Positions 49,278 to 62,590 are shown, numbered from the stretch's first letter. The stretch is 64,000 nucleotides of DNA from Polyodon spathula (GCF_017654505.1 NC_054538.1:64088678-64152677); one strand, 5' to 3'. Translations and numbers: made by a program. Notes: a model not told the origin generated them from the letters alone.

Positions 49278-50685
49278 CAGCACTGTGAAAAAGTATTTGC
49301 ACCCTGTCTGATTTTCTGCATTTTTGCATATTTTTGACTGAATGTTATCAGATCTTCAACCAAAATCTAATATTAGATAAAATGGACCCTGAGAGAACAA
49401 ATAACAGAACATGTTGATACTTATTTCATTTATTTATTAAAGAAAGTTATGTAACACCTAATGCCCCCGTGTGAAAAAGTAATCGCCCCCTTAGACTAAC
49501 TGGTTACGCCACCTTTAGCAGCAATAACTGCAACCAAACGCTTCCTGTAGTTATTGATTATCTCTCACAGTGCAGTGGAGGAATTTTGGCCCACTCCTTT
49601 ATGTAGAACTGCTTCAACTCAGTGACATTTGTGGGTTTTTGAGAAAAAATTGCTTGTTTCAGGTCCTGCCACAACATTTCAATGGAGTTTAGGTCTGGAC
49701 TTTGACTAGGCCATTCCAAAACTTAAAATTTCTTGATCTTCAACCATTCTAATGTAGACTTGCTTGTTTGTTTCAGATCATTGTCTTGCTGCATGACCCA
49801 GCTGCGCTTCAGCTTCAGCTCACAGACGGATGAACTGACATTCTCCTGTAGAATTCTCTGATACAGAGCAGAATTCATGGTTCCTTCAATGATGACAAGT
49901 TGTCTAGGTCCTGATGCAGCAAAGCATCCCCAAATCATGACACTACCACCATCATGCTTGAGCATTGGTATGAGGCTCTTACTGTGGAATGCAGTGTTTG
50001 GTTTTCACCAGACATAACTGGGCCTATGTTGACTCATCTGTCCCTAGAACAGTTCAGAACTCTTGAGGATCATCCAGGTGCTTTTTGGCAAACTTGAGAC
50101 AAGCATTCATGTTCTTCTTAGTGAGCAGTGGTTTCCGCCTTGCCACTCTGCCATGAATCCCATTTTTGCCCAGTGTCTTTCTGATGGTGGAGTCATGAAC
50201 ACTGACCTTAGCTGAGGCGAGAGAGGCCTGCAGGTCCCTGGATGTTGTCTCTGGTTTTTTGTGACTTCCTGGATGATTTTACTCCTTGCTCTTGGAGAGA
50301 TTTTGGCAGGACGGCCACCCCTGGGAAGATTCACTACTGTCCCAAACTTTCTCCATTTGGACAATATGGCTCTTACTGTGGGCAGGGCTAGCCCAAATCA
50401 GGTCTGATTGTTAACTAAACTATTCAAACATTTGATCCTAATTATCCCTTTAATTTGGTTGAATTAACTAGGGGGGCAATAACTTTTTCACACCTGAAGA
50501 TTGCATGTTTGATTACCTTGCACATCAGACAAATGAAAGAAGCACCAAACTTTGGTGTCATTTTTTCTCTCTGACTCCCTCTATATACTACTACAACCCA
50601 CAAAAAGATCTGACCAAATTCAATGTGAAAAATGTGCAAAAATGCAGTAAATCAGACAGGGGGAAAATACTTTTTCACTGTACTG
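49278..50685 (-). mobile_element. Tc1/mariner element inserted in an LTR, minus orientation
   Basis: Left end CAGCACTGTGAAAAAGTATT pairs with the inverse of the right end (AAAATACTTTTTCACTGTACTG), with TA at both sides (49276-49277, 50686-50687). Arms share GTCTGATTT-CTGCATTTTTGCA further in. The 1408-bp element carries transposase pieces on the - strand and is slightly shorter than full length. Confidence 0.92.
49723..50364 (-). pseudogene. Tc1-type transposase, fragmented
   Basis: The - strand frame 50107-50364 gives the second half of the DNA-binding region (GTVVNLPRGGRPAKISPRAR hinge and following helices, with WAKMGF-type residues). The frame 49723-49965 gives HDGGSVMIWGCFAASGPRQL and the second catalytic box MQQDNDLKQTSK. 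The first Asp box and terminal Glu region are degraded. The helix-turn-helix start is partly missing. Confidence 0.88.
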
Positions 50686-50964
50686 TATAGGTAGCGAACA
50701 TACAGCAGAATCATTGATTCGGTTTTATACTGTTAACATAAAGCAGACCCATTCGCTTGGTTGGTTCTGTCTTTATACTATACAGCCTTAACATTTTAAT
50801 AAAGTTTGTCCTCAGTTAGTTGCTTTTGCTTATTTTTATTTTACGCTGAATTATAAATAAAATTGAAATAAAGATTGCTCTCATGATGACAATCTTTACC
50901 AGTGCTAGTCATCAATACTGTACAGACTGACAAACCACCTAAGGACCTCTTTAGGAGTGTTACA

Positions 50965-51226
<262 letters not shown>

Positions 51227-51890
51227 TGCATTTAGACCCAGTAGCTAGGTCAGATCCCAATGCTTTGGCTGGGTCAGAAATAGATTGGTATTGATACTTA
51301 TGCAGTAGCTAAGTCAGTAGCCAATAATGCACAGTGTACTGCATAGCAGCTGAGTCAGTAACTCATATGTAACACCTCCCTGCATCACATGCCTTCAATT
51401 GTATAATATCAGAATGCAGAGCCTATGCCAGTTCAGTGCAGTAAGGCACGGAAGACGTTATAGACACCTTTAGGTTATTTTATTCAGAAAACAGATGGTA
51501 GTAACAAGGTAGCCAAGAATATCACCCATGTTTTAAAAGACATTTGTTTATTGGAAAAACCCTAAAATAGCAACATATTCATTCCATTCACCTATAAATA
51601 GGTAGCAAGATTTCAAACGATTAAACAGGGTTCGCATTAATGGGAATCATTTATTTTGTGCAAATGCAACAATGCTGCTAACCAACAAATAGAGGGAATA
51701 TACATTTCTACAGAACACAGTAAAATAGTAATACTTAAAAATGACACGATCTAAAAACACACACAGTGTCCCTACAGGAGAGAGAGCGAGAGAGCGAGCA
51801 AGCCTACTGTGCCATAAATGATCTAGGTCACTTTCCTTACTGCTACCCATTGAAAAAAGAGCAGCCAAATTCTGGGTCCACTTGAGCCAG
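51227..51890. other. Non-coding, no recognised feature
   Basis: Nothing recognised. Confidence 0.4.
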
Positions 51891-52704
51891 TCTGACTCAC
51901 ACTCCTACCAGCACAAAGCATTCCAGAGCAACCAACTCTGCTCAGAGAGAGACCCCCTGAGACAACTAACAAAGAAACACAAGCTTAGCAACACACCAAT
52001 GACAGAATTACAACAATAAAATTTAAACAAATGTATCTCAATAATAAAATGACATACATTGAGCATTGGCATAATGAAACAAAATGAATTAACAAATTGG
52101 AATGGTACCAGGCCCCGAACAGGGGCTTTACCCTGGCACAATATCTTGTCAGGATAAAAGATCCCAAACAAAGACAAACTCTAACAAAGTACAGACTCAG
52201 TAACCACAGCCTGGTCATCGAAGCAGGCTGCCATAAAAAGAGCTGGCTGGCCAGGCAGAACAGACGGTGCTGTCACTGTGAGCTGAGAGAAGTCAAAACA
52301 GAGGTGCACTTCCTGCTCTCCTGCTCCAAATACTGCCAAATAAGGGACACATACATCCCTAAATTCTTGAGTCAGTTGACCCAGTTTCCACACCTACCTG
52401 ACCCTGAGAAACTGCAGATCCTGCTGGGAGAGGAGGCTCTGAGAGCAGAGCCAGCAACTCAGTATGTGTGTGCCTGTCACAGCCTGAGGGACAGTGTAGA
52501 CGCTCAATAGAAGTGCACTGTTTATTGTTAAATTAGACAGTGTGTGTTGGGGGGGGGGGGTTATATTGTTTACATTCTGTTAAGAAGGAGAGAGAGGGGG
52601 AAGGGATTGATATTGTGTTTTATTAACATTGTTTTATTTTATGTAACATGTGTTGAAATGCTTTGGCAACACTGGATCACTCCTGTCATGTTAATAAAAC
52701 CTGT

Positions 52705-52705
<1 letters not shown>
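51890..52705 (+). mobile_element. LINE 3' end with C-terminal cysteine motif
   Basis: The + frame 52097-52510 gives FTLAQYLVRIKDPKQRQTLT, KYRLSNHSLVIEAGCHKKSW, RRCCHCELREVKTEVHFLLS and CSKY. The C-x-x-C...H...C pattern followed by an RDTYIPKF segment is the C-terminal zinc-knuckle region of a fish LINE polyprotein. The 3' part ends in a TGTCATGTTAATAAAACCTG tail that runs into a (GA)n array. 5'-truncated copy; the clade is uncertain. Confidence 0.7.

Positions 52706-52770
<65 letters not shown>
52706..52770. repeat. (GA)n microsatellite at the LINE tail
   Basis: Pure GA dinucleotides directly after the LINE 3' tail, as often seen when arrays grow from LINE ends. Confidence 0.95.
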
Positions 52771-52773
<3 letters not shown>

Positions 52774-55179
52774 CACAATATAGCTTATTCTGTTTCACTT
52801 CCTAAATTCCGGTCGGTTACCGACAGGCTAAAAACACTCAAGCCACTCACATTCATTATTCAACACCGGCATGCAATCAACCCAATACTTGTCGGGATGC
52901 TCCATTTACCAATCCTTTTCACTCTCTCTTAAACATCACTCCAAACTCCAAACAATGCGTTCCCACTCCTGCACAAACCCCATGATGACCATCCCGTTTG
53001 TAAAAATATAGGCTGTTTATATTCGTAAATTGATCAATAATTCAATTAGTCAAAGCCCAATAAGGCAGATAAAGGGAACCGAGTGAAGAAGCCAACATAA
53101 CATGATACAAATCCATTATAAAGTGTCAGACAACATAAAGCCTGCACTAATCGACTCAATAAATACAATTCTAACAAATAGTAACATACAAGTGTAAAAT
53201 AAATGGGAGCAGAGCATTCTTGACCCCGTAACATTTAGGCTAAATACAGACCCAACTGTCATTACTTCCAAGACTCACAGCTGATCAGTTCTTTGAGACA
53301 TGGGATTACCTGATACAGTCTTAACATTTAAATGAGAACAAGATAATCATTGTGGATCATTACATTCAAACATTATTCTACATTGCTTTACCATATGGGT
53401 ACATACAGGACACATTTTGGTTCTGCTTGTGACAGCCCAGTTCTACATTTTTGACACCCACATATTAGTCTAGACACATGCCTGTCTATCCCCTTTTTTA
53501 GTGAGAGTTTCCCACAGGGAGTAATGGTTCTGGACATAACTATTTCATTCATACATTTCAATTCAACCATACATTTCAATTTGATCATATTCCACGAGAA
53601 ATGTAGTTGGTTCGATCGAAGGACCAGTTACTTTGGCTGCATAGGCCTTCCATTCAAAAGGAACCAATACCTTATACAAGAGAGAAGAGGTTTGAGGGTT
53701 ACTAACATTTGGGACACCAGCTATTTACCATGCTTTATAACTAAATGATTTGTTTTTACCAACAGATTCTTCTCTAAATCAATACCAAATGTTCCATGGG
53801 TATATAGTAGTACAATGAAAGCTTCTAATTACTCCAAGGGCATTGACTGGATTATGTTGATGTCTAGTCTGCTTCAAAGCCAGATTGTCATTGTCCATCT
53901 TTGCTGCCAATGAATCGATGTTTGGTAAAATGTGCAGTGATTCCAAACAATGCTTTGCTGTCCTGCGTCTTAGCGCTCCATTTGCAATGTGTATTGGGGT
54001 AACAATGAATTTCTTAGAAATTTACAGTAACTTATACTTACAGTAACCTGTGCACACAGACAGGCTGTTGCCATGAGCTGTCAAGGCTGATTGATGGGCT
54101 ATCAGGAGGCTCATTGAAAAAATAGAAATGTCAACCGACTGATCACTTGAGGAGTGCAGACTGATATAATCAAGCTTCAATACATGATTGCAACTCCTGA
54201 CTGATAAATACAAACAATAATATGATTATATGTATCAGTCAATTTGACCACTCCTGGTCTGAATAGGTATGACAGTATTTTATCTTGCTAATTTTTGCAG
54301 GTACACCATTCTTATTTGTCTGGGTAATTAGTACATATATTTAGGAAAAGTCAGGAAAGCACAGCTCCGGATCCTAAACATACACACTGCAATTTCAATT
54401 TAAATTGTAAAAATGATCAAAATGACTGCCTTGGTCATTCTAGGGTTAAACTTCTTCAAGAAAGGATAAATGCAAATTTATAATAAATCAAAACTGCAAC
54501 ATATGAATGTTCCTTTGTTTTCCTGTATTAGTAAAATATAATGTCTAGTAAACAATTCAATTTAGGCCCAGGATAACATTTTTAAAAAGAGAGAGAGAGG
54601 TGGAGGTGGAGCTAGACAGCGATTTGGAAGATGACCCTTAATTTGGAAGATGACCCCTAATTTCTGTTGCTACTCATGGAGAACCAAATGATAAAAGTTA
54701 CGTGAACCCTTGTCTATAATTTTTTTTTGTAAACGTTTTTACTTATTTTGTTTTAGTTTTAGTCCTTCATTCCTCAATTCCCAGAAGCGAGGTTGATGAT
54801 ACATGTACTCAGTGTCTGAGAAAAGGGTTTGAGGGTAGGAAAGTGAGAAAACCCAAAGGAAACCCAAACTCGTGCTTTGGTTGAAACATCACTTTAAACT
54901 TGTTAAAGCATTTACCGACATAATTCAACCCTTTCTTCCATATTATGTTTTAAAATCGATTTCACGTTACATAAATTACTTTCTCTGAGAACAAAGCATA
55001 AATGTACAGAACAGTGACTCAAAACATTACATCATGAAGCATAGATACATCATTTCAGGTAGGGTCAAAAAGATCTGAAATAATAATAATAATAATTATT
55101 ATTATTAGTAGTAGTAGTAGTAATAGTATTATTAGTATTATTATTATTAATAATAATAATAATAATAATATTTTTTCAC
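52771..55179. other. Non-coding; AAT/ATT-rich near 55080
   Basis: No gene or repeat family recognised. A mixed AAT/ATT/AGT array lies at about 55080-55170. Confidence 0.4.
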
Positions 55180-55400
55180 AAAATAAAATTATAAATACTG
55201 TTTAAAGTAAAAAATAAAATTTCATTTTATTTAAATATCAATCTTCATTTCATTAATCAAAACATACAGAAGCAGAATTTTAAGCTTTGTGAACAGAGCC
55301 CCTTTCTATCCTGTATTCAAATTTGGTTTTTTTGAACCACAAAAAGCATGCACCCAGCATTTGATTTGTGCTACTATCAATTTGTATCATTTTGAAATGT
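55180..55400 (+). repeat. Dispersed repeat, copy 2
   Basis: See the copy at 48468-48705. This copy lacks about 25 bases of a T-rich/AAGG stretch present in the other and has a longer A/T tract at its left. Confidence 0.85.
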
Positions 55401-56667
55401 ATTTCACACTGAATATTTATTTCACCAGGGAATAAATAAAAACATATCTGATAACATTGCAACAGTCTTACGAAAAACTAAAATTAAGAATGTATCTTTA
55501 AGCAAGTCAGCATCCTGCAAACACCTCTCTACTGCACTATTAAATCAAACAATGTAAGGAGAATTGAATCTATGGGATGTGATGCAGCTCACCAACTCAT
55601 CTGGGAAAACTAGAATGCATATCTTATGCAGATGTCAAGTACTCGAAACTGTCACACACACTTGTGAAGCTCAACGATGGATCCCGGACCTTGTGGTCGC
55701 TTTTGAGGAACGTCTGAGAGTACAGCTAGACAAAGATTTCCAATCCTGCTGGGAGCACTCCAATATCCTGTACGCAAACTAGATCATTGGAAGGAAAGTA
55801 ATTGTTAAGGGCAATAATATTATTGTAATACTCTGTACTGGTTTAGAACATGTGAAAAAGCCATATGCGGAAACATTATTGCAGAAATTTGTGATAGCCT
55901 AAATGACAGACTCAGTGAAACTATAAAAGTATACTATTCATTTTAGAGACATAGATTGTGTAACAGAACAGGTGTTTAGATTTAATTAAGCCTTTAGACA
56001 CACAAAGGAGAGAAAAAATTGAAAGAAAAATTACAATTAAGTATCAATGGAGTTTTGTAACACCGATTTAACTAGTCCATCTTTTGAAGACCTCTGCTGA
56101 CTGCTGGTGTCATACCCAGAGCCTTGAATTTGGATGATAGTCCTTTCTTTGTTCTTCTTCATATTTTAAGACATGCTTCTCTGCAGAGGGTAAGTCTAAT
56201 CTTGAATTTATATCTCAACTATATTGAAGCATGATGCTACAGGATAGGATTATTATTAGCTTTGAAGATGTTGTTATATTGTATTCAATTAGTATAAATG
56301 GGTGCCTTAGACTGCTTGAGGTGTGTGATGTAACCATATTGCATTTAGTAATAATGCTGTTAGTTTTCAAAGACAACCAACTGTCTGGACTGTCTGTGAG
56401 CCATTTAAGTGTTAATAAAACGAAAGAGTAAATATATACTCTGATTTGTTAAACTTTGAATACCTGAGTCTTATTATTGATAAGCTGTTGTCCGGGTATG
56501 TGAAAATCTGTAAGCCGTACACAAACAACGCACTATAGGAGATTATTCAATATTATTTGCCCTCCTGTTTGCCTCCCCTTATTCTACTGGAGAATTAAAG
56601 AAGTGCTCGGATGTGACACAATACTAGAAGTGTATATAAAATAGAGACACTGGTCTTTAAAGGGGTG
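55401..56667. other. Non-coding, with one unrecognised coding-like frame
   Basis: The + frame 55564-55782 (containing CEAQRWIPDLVVAFEERLRV) is amphipathic and protein-like but matches no family I recognise. It has no visible splice context. Confidence 0.3.
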
Positions 56668-57116
56668 TGTGGCAGAGTAGAGCTCTGCCCTTTATAAATT
56701 GGCGGTTATGGGGTTAAATTCCCCTACCTGCCTGGGTTTATTGTGTTCAGGTGGCTGGGGTTGATTAGAGTAATTAACGATCAATCAGCACCCAGACACC
56801 TGACATAAAAGGAGGCCTCAGCTTCCTATTAGGATGAGGAGGGAGCTGTGGAAGCAAGATGGTGTTTTTGTGTGCTGTTTTTGGTTTTGTGGTTTTTATG
56901 TTTTTTGTTTTTTTTTATTTTCTCATCCAGTGAAGGCATCGCCCGGCCTGGAAACCTTTATTTTTGTAAGTCTTGTTTTGTGTCTTTCTATTTGTGTTTA
57001 AATCCCTTTGTTTAGGCCCTTGTGCCCTTTTATTTTGTGTTTATTTGTAATAAAAGTATTATTTTTTTGAACTGCAGTCTGTCTCTGGGCCTCTATCCGC
57101 TCGCCAGCCTGTCACA
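56668..57116 (+). mobile_element. Solo LTR (plus orientation)
   Basis: Starts TGTGGCAGAGTAGAGCTCTG and ends CAGCCTGTCACA (TG...CA). It has an imperfect palindrome at 56748-56802 immediately before an ACATAAAAGG TATA-like box and an AATAAA signal near 57050. GGGTG flanks it on the left (56663-56667), and the same five bases follow at 57117-57121, but the last two of these also belong to the next LTR. 449 bp. Confidence 0.85.
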
Positions 57117-57119
57117 GGG

Positions 57120-57781
57120 TGTAACAAGGTGACATTACATACGTGGGTCATTGCTAAATAATACCGAGGCAGACACAGAACATTGGGTGTTGACATGCTG
57201 CACAGGCACGCAGATTTAATTAACAACACAAGTGCTGACTCTAGGGTACCAGCAATGGTAGCCCTAGTGTCACATTTAACAAAGAAAATGATAATAAATA
57301 GAAATAAAAGTTTGACACACAAGGTGAGCACTAGTCCTACTAAAATTAACGCAAACAAAATCTATGCACTCTCTCTCTACACTGTTTGGGACCGACATTC
57401 CCGAAACTGACCTACTTCTGGGATCCCGGAGTCCAGGCATTCTTATGACGACTGCTGCCTCTTCAACCAGCTTTTTCGCACGGCCTTGGCTGGGCAGTAC
57501 CTTCACAAGCACGTTCTTGTTAGTGTAATGGTTTTGTGTATGAGGTCTCTCCATGGAGCGGACTCTCTCCTCCTCGATGCAAACACAGCACCCGTCTGGG
57601 AGGCATGGTGGTGCAGTCGCCCCAAGCTGTGGCGCAGATGCATTTTGAGCTCTGCGCAGCCTCCAGCCAATCAGGACCTCCTGATCAACCTGCTCAAGTA
57701 GTTCCTTAGCAACGTGTCTCCAGCTGCTTCCATAAAGGCACACATGCACTCAAGAACCAGCGAAAGGGTCTCCCTGTCACA
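57120..57781 (-). mobile_element. LTR, minus orientation, abutting the previous one
   Basis: Read on the - strand it starts TGTGACAGGGAGACCC and ends CACCTTGTTACA (TG...CA), 662 bp. AGGG precedes (57116-57119) and follows (57782-57785), consistent with a 4-bp duplication. An internal hairpin CTAGGGTACCA/TGGTAGCCCTAG lies at about 57240-57268. The - strand frame at 57276-57749 is open for 157 codons but resembles no protein family and is probably fortuitous. Confidence 0.7.
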
Positions 57782-57785
57782 AGGG

Positions 57786-59948
57786 ATTATAAGTGAAACT
57801 TTAAAAACACATCTCTCGCTAGTTTAACAACTTTCTTACAAATCCTTTCTAATTTTCCTGTTGATTGTTTAGTTTTTTAAGCTTTATTTTCACTTTGAAT
57901 TGGATGAAGTTTACCTGATGCAAACTAAAGTTTGAAGTTGCAATTTAAGTTAATTGTATCTATACCACTTAGCATTTTACAAACTTAAATGATCCCCTAC
58001 ACTGCCTTACTTACATTTTTTCAAAACTAAAAAGATTGAGTTATTTTGACTTGTTCTCATAGCTCATTACTATTAGTCCTGGGAATAGTCTAGTTGTAAA
58101 ATGCAAAGGAATATACTTCTAGCGAGGTGGCCAGAACTAGACACACTATTAAAAACTTTGTCTAAATTTACCAGAGAATTATATACATAGACTCCCAATT
58201 TGGCTGTGTAAGCTACTGCTTAGTTAGCCTTGTAAATCTGCTAAATTAAATAGGCTCAAAGGGTAATGTTGACCTTTACATCATAGCTAGACGAAACTGC
58301 TTTTTCACCTATCGCTATTACTAAGGAATGGCATTGATTTGCCTACAGTACCTTTACACATTGTCTGAGGAGCTGCATTCAACAACTGAAGAGCAACCCT
58401 TTCACTTTGAACATTGGCTACTGTGATATAATAGCCATCACTTTGCTTCAGACCTGAGTAGCAGGCACATTTCAACAGAAAGGTGTTGAGTGGTAGGGGT
58501 CTCTTAACATGGACTAAGAGAACGGGAGCTGAAAGGGAATGGTTTAAACGAATAACCCTTCAACTAACTGACAGGTTTCTTGTACCCAGGCACCTTGTTC
58601 TGCTCCATTAGGCTGACAGTACTGACCTGGGAACCCATAAGAGATCATTAGTCATACTTGTCTGTAGGTGAAAAAAATGTTCTTTTTTATTGTACTAGGC
58701 AATATAGCACATGAAATGCATTCTTGTTATGCTGAGGGCTTTTAGTGCCCTGTGGCTATTTGGGTGACATGACCACTTTTGAGAAAGTGGTGATTAGACA
58801 TAGTACACCAACCTTGAAGAAAACAGATTTAAACACATGCATAGGGAACTTATTGATAGATACATTTTAGGTCTTAGGCAGATCATTGTTAGATGCAACG
58901 TAATCCTCACGTAGGTTTACTGTGATATATCATGATGAAAAGAACTGAAAAGTGTAGGACAGCATAGTGAAAGCATGGTAAATGGCAGAGATGAACTAGA
59001 TGTCTCTCAAGTGGTGAAGGTACAATGGAAATGCTTCCCCCATTGTATTCAATTGCTAGATTAATGAGCCATTCAGTCTCCAGCCCTGTACAAACCCTGC
59101 CACGAGCCAGCATTTCACAGACAAATGTAAACAAGAAAAATGTTTGCCCTGAGTTTCAACCAGTCCTCACATCTTCGCATAACAAGCAAGACCTTCACTT
59201 GCATGGTTCCAATTATCACCTCCGTTTAGAATTCACCTCCCTGCTGGCCTATTGAGGCTCTGCTGTTAGGTACAAGGAGACAGCTGCAACTGGACATTTT
59301 CCAGTACATTAATAATGATTTGTCTAGAAAAACCTTTTGTGTGTGTTTTTTTGTTGATGCCATTTTACAATATTTTTAACAAGCTGTCATTTTTTATTGG
59401 CAGATCCTCACATTCTTTTCGTATTAGCTTAACTTGGGCTTGTTCTACTTTATACAACATGACAGTTCTCTATGTTGGAGATTTAAGCTGTTAACAAGAT
59501 GCTGGCGCCAGTTCTTTGTACCCATTTCAAATGATGGCCTTTAAATAATTCCTTGTGCTCTACAAAACCAACACAATTCTCATTTAAAAAGCTTATTGTT
59601 TCCCAGCCTGGGATGTCTTGCCTCCCTTGTGATAATGGTTGAACTGATCTTGATGCACGTATTATAGCTACTTCAGCACATGACAATTCTTTCCCTATCA
59701 AACAGAGATACGTAGCCTGAAATTATGTATGTATTCGCCTTGAAAGATTTTGTACTTTGCTGCCATTCTGTGTTTCTTATTGCATTTTTGCAAATATTAT
59801 GATAATAACCCATTACACACAGATAAAACCGATAGTGGAAGAAGACACACTTTCTAAGCACCCACTGCTGTTGTTTGCCTTCTTGCTGGTGCAGCTTAAC
59901 ATTAGTTGTTGACGCAGTAAAGATTAGAGTTGTCTTTTGAACAGGCAC
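57786..59948. other. Non-coding, no recognised feature
   Basis: No gene or repeat family recognised in about 2.1 kb. Confidence 0.4.
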
Positions 59949-59949
59949 A

Positions 59950-60919
59950 ATGGATGCCTGTGACAGAGCAGAAGAGAGCCCTGCACATAATTAGAGGGGG
60001 CAGGGCAAAGCCCTGCATATAAATATATGGATTGTTTCTTTTAGCACGGGTTAATGTATTGTTATGATTTCGGATGTATTGGTGTGTTATTAGTATTCAA
60101 AACAAATGTATTGTCCAGTTGGTTATTTAAACAGGAGAACGTGGTATGACTGAAATGTATTTTGTGTTTATTTAAAACATCTGTTTAGTTTGTTGTTGTT
60201 TGGCAGCATGGAGGGGGTAGAAGCCTCATCTCTGTAAACCCTCTGCAGAAGGTGACCATCTCCAGATGAATTCATTTATTGCTAATCTGGAGATGGTAAC
60301 AGTTATAAAAACCCTGCAGCTGTGACTGGGGGGGGAATAGAGAGGAGGTAAAGAAAAATAATTGAAAAGAAAACAATTGCTACTCGTGCTGGCTCTAAAA
60401 CCAGCACGATACTTGTTGGGGTTAGCATTCGTTTTATTTTGTGCTTTGTTTGTTTTGGCCCTCAAGCCATTTTGTTTGTGTTTTTGGTTGAAAACCTTTT
60501 TGTTTATTTTAAATCAGTGCTCCACAGGGCTTCCCTAGCCCAGCTCTGTTGCCTGTGTACTTCCTAGCCTGACGTCACCACCCAAGCTATCCTGTCCTAA
60601 TGCCAAAAAGAGAAAGATTGATTTAGAAAAACGTGTTTTAAAGGGCTAGTGATCTTTTTTCATTCTCCCTGATTGGCCTAACAGCAAACCGATGTGTCTA
60701 TTATGCAAGAAGACGGTGGCACTCGTCAAAAGTTCAAATTTAAAAAGGCACTATGAAACTAAACACAGCAAAGAGTGTGACAAAAAATACCCCTCAGGTT
60801 CAAAAGAACGGATACAGAAGCTAGCGTCACTGCTAACACTTGGCTTGCACAGCACAACATTAATTACCATGGCGATCACCCCTGAGTCACCAGAACTGGA
60901 CCTGAGTTCATTTGCTTAA
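59950..60919 (+). pseudogene. hAT-like transposase N-terminus split by a solo LTR
   Basis: Codons M-D-A (59950-59958) are followed by the LTR. In the same reading phase, after the duplicated ATGCC, the frame continues KKRKIDLEKRVLKG, TAG and TGA (60647-60652), then FILPDWPNSKPMCLLCKKTV, then ALVKSSNLKRHYETKHSK. The C-x-x-C ... H-x4-H arrangement is the BED-like zinc finger of hAT transposases of the ZBED5/GTF2IRD2 type, and K/R-rich KKRK near the start is normal for them. The frame ends at 60919 and the remainder of the transposase is absent. It is a fossil with two stops besides the LTR. Confidence 0.75.
59959..60599 (+). mobile_element. Solo LTR inserted in the hAT-like frame
   Basis: 641 bp, starting TGTGACAGAGCAGAAGAGAG and ending CCTGTCCTA, flanked by exact ATGCC duplications (59954-59958 and 60600-60604). 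The reading phase of the interrupted gene is restored across the duplication, which confirms the insertion. It has a palindrome GGTGACCATCTCCAGAT / ATCTGGAGATGGTAAC (60251-60267 / 60285-60300) directly before TTATAAAA (60303-60310). The GGGCAAAGCCCTGCA unit is shared with the LTR at 19777-20368, so both belong to one family. The terminal CA has become TA. Confidence 0.9.
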
Positions 60920-62447
60920 ATATCAATAACAATTAGTAACCGGGCAACTAAGAAGCCGGGAGGCGGGAAAGGACTTAAAATACAAATAAAAAATGATGTA
61001 GCCTAAACAATTGTTTTGATAAATCAAATATAAAATCACCTTGACAAAATGCAACAAATGTTTTACAAGTACACAGTGCTAGGCTGTACCAGCTTACGTA
61101 GACCTCTAATTATGACTCAAAATGACTCCTTTCTCTCACTCGGAAATGATAAAATAGTGCATTGTAGAAAGTGCTTCAGTTTTTTCCATCAAATAAAAAC
61201 ATCCAGGAAACGTTTCAGAGGATTTCGTTGTCTAACAATTAATTATCTAATAATTCAACTATTCTGCGATGTGAAGTGCTGGTGACATTGTTGACGTTGC
61301 TCAGGATGCAATGTTTGTTCATTTCTTCAATGGCAAAAACTTTGAGGAGGAATTGCTTTCTCTCTCACGGCAAAAATCTCTACCTCCGTGGTGACGTTAA
61401 ACCCAGAAGAAACACACACGCAGCACTGCAAGTGAATGTGAATGTGCTTCTTGCGCTTTTTAATAAATACAAGATTTATACAAGACTTTGTAAAACAAGA
61501 CGGCACAGTAGCCAAAACAAACACACATCGACATACAAAACGCAGCAGACGAACAAGTATCGTGCTGACATAGTAGCAACTGTTAGTTTTAGTCTCTCTC
61601 TCTCTCTCTCTCTCTGTGCACGTGAAGTGATTGTGCAATCCCCGTGCCTAAATACAAATATGCATTTTAACAACACTTGTGCTACATAGCCCAATTCATA
61701 CCCCGTGCATCACTACAATAATACATATAACAGACAACATAAAACACAAAACACGCACAGGGGTGGGCACCCTGCTACTCTTGGCCATTAATACCTTGCT
61801 TTTCATCAGACTAGCAGACAGTTTTTATTTTTCACATATTACGAAAGACGGCGGTAAAATGTCTTATTTTTCTGAAAAATGTTACCCTGCAGGACCTGCC
61901 CCTCTAGAATTCTAGAATTGAGCCACACTAGCACAAAATAGCTACATCATCTTAGTGTGAATCCTGTACATTAGACGCCCATTAACAAAATAAATAAAAT
62001 AGAATAATAATTTTCACACACAGACACTGCACACACCATGGACACATGGTCACAAACTGCATCACATTTTAGCTGCTATTTAAGCATCAAAGTACATTCA
62101 ACATTCTGTAAAAAACGAAGCACTCTGATTTGCCTCAGGTCCAATATGTACAGAACATTCTGTCCTAGAAGTCCTTTCAGTTCATTACCCAGCAGGAATT
62201 ACCATATATTCAGAAATACTCTGGCATTTAAAAATGCATCATTGCTGTGTTGAGGCTATACTAATTTTTGTTATATATTTATTTGTGACTCCTGTAATTT
62301 TTCTTATTGGTTTTGTTCTAAGTAAACGGTTTCTCCTAATCCTAAAGTATGACTAAAAATACACAAATATGTTTCTATATAACCATTTTATCAGGCACTA
62401 TCCAACTGATGCATCCTAAACATATGCTATATAAATCAAAATTACTG
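60920..62447. other. Non-coding; A/T-rich with possible LTR-like scrap
   Basis: No gene recognised. 61400-61620 has an A-rich, minus-strand-like LTR flavour and a (TC)n run at about 61593-61614, but boundaries could not be found. Confidence 0.35.
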
Positions 62448-62500
62448 TACAGCTATGGCCAAAAGTTTTGCATCACCGAGAATTTTAGGATTGAGACATA

Positions 62501-62501
<1 letters not shown>

Positions 62502-62589
<88 letters not shown>
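62502..62589. repeat. (TA)n microsatellite
   Basis: Pure TA dinucleotides between the MITE left arm and the LTR fragment. Confidence 0.95.

Positions 62590-62590
<1 letters not shown>

Larger units (their letters stand above)
49045..50964 (+). mobile_element. LTR interrupted by a Tc1 element (ends approximate)
   Basis: Begins TGTAAGTGGGGCAGGGCCCT (TG start shared in style with the other LTRs here). It has a perfect 14-bp inverted repeat (49150-49163 / 49187-49200) immediately before a TATA box (TATAAAA, 49203-49209) and, beyond the Tc1 insert, a poly(A) signal AATAAA at about 50797. A possible end is TGTTACA at 50958-50964, but no flanking duplication was confirmed, so the right limit is uncertain. 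Confidence 0.6.

Noticed and set aside
57276..57749. 157-codon open frame on the - strand
   Set aside because: It lies wholly inside a sequence with LTR ends (TG...CA with flanking AGGG), has no recognisable domain, and its codon pattern is not protein-like.
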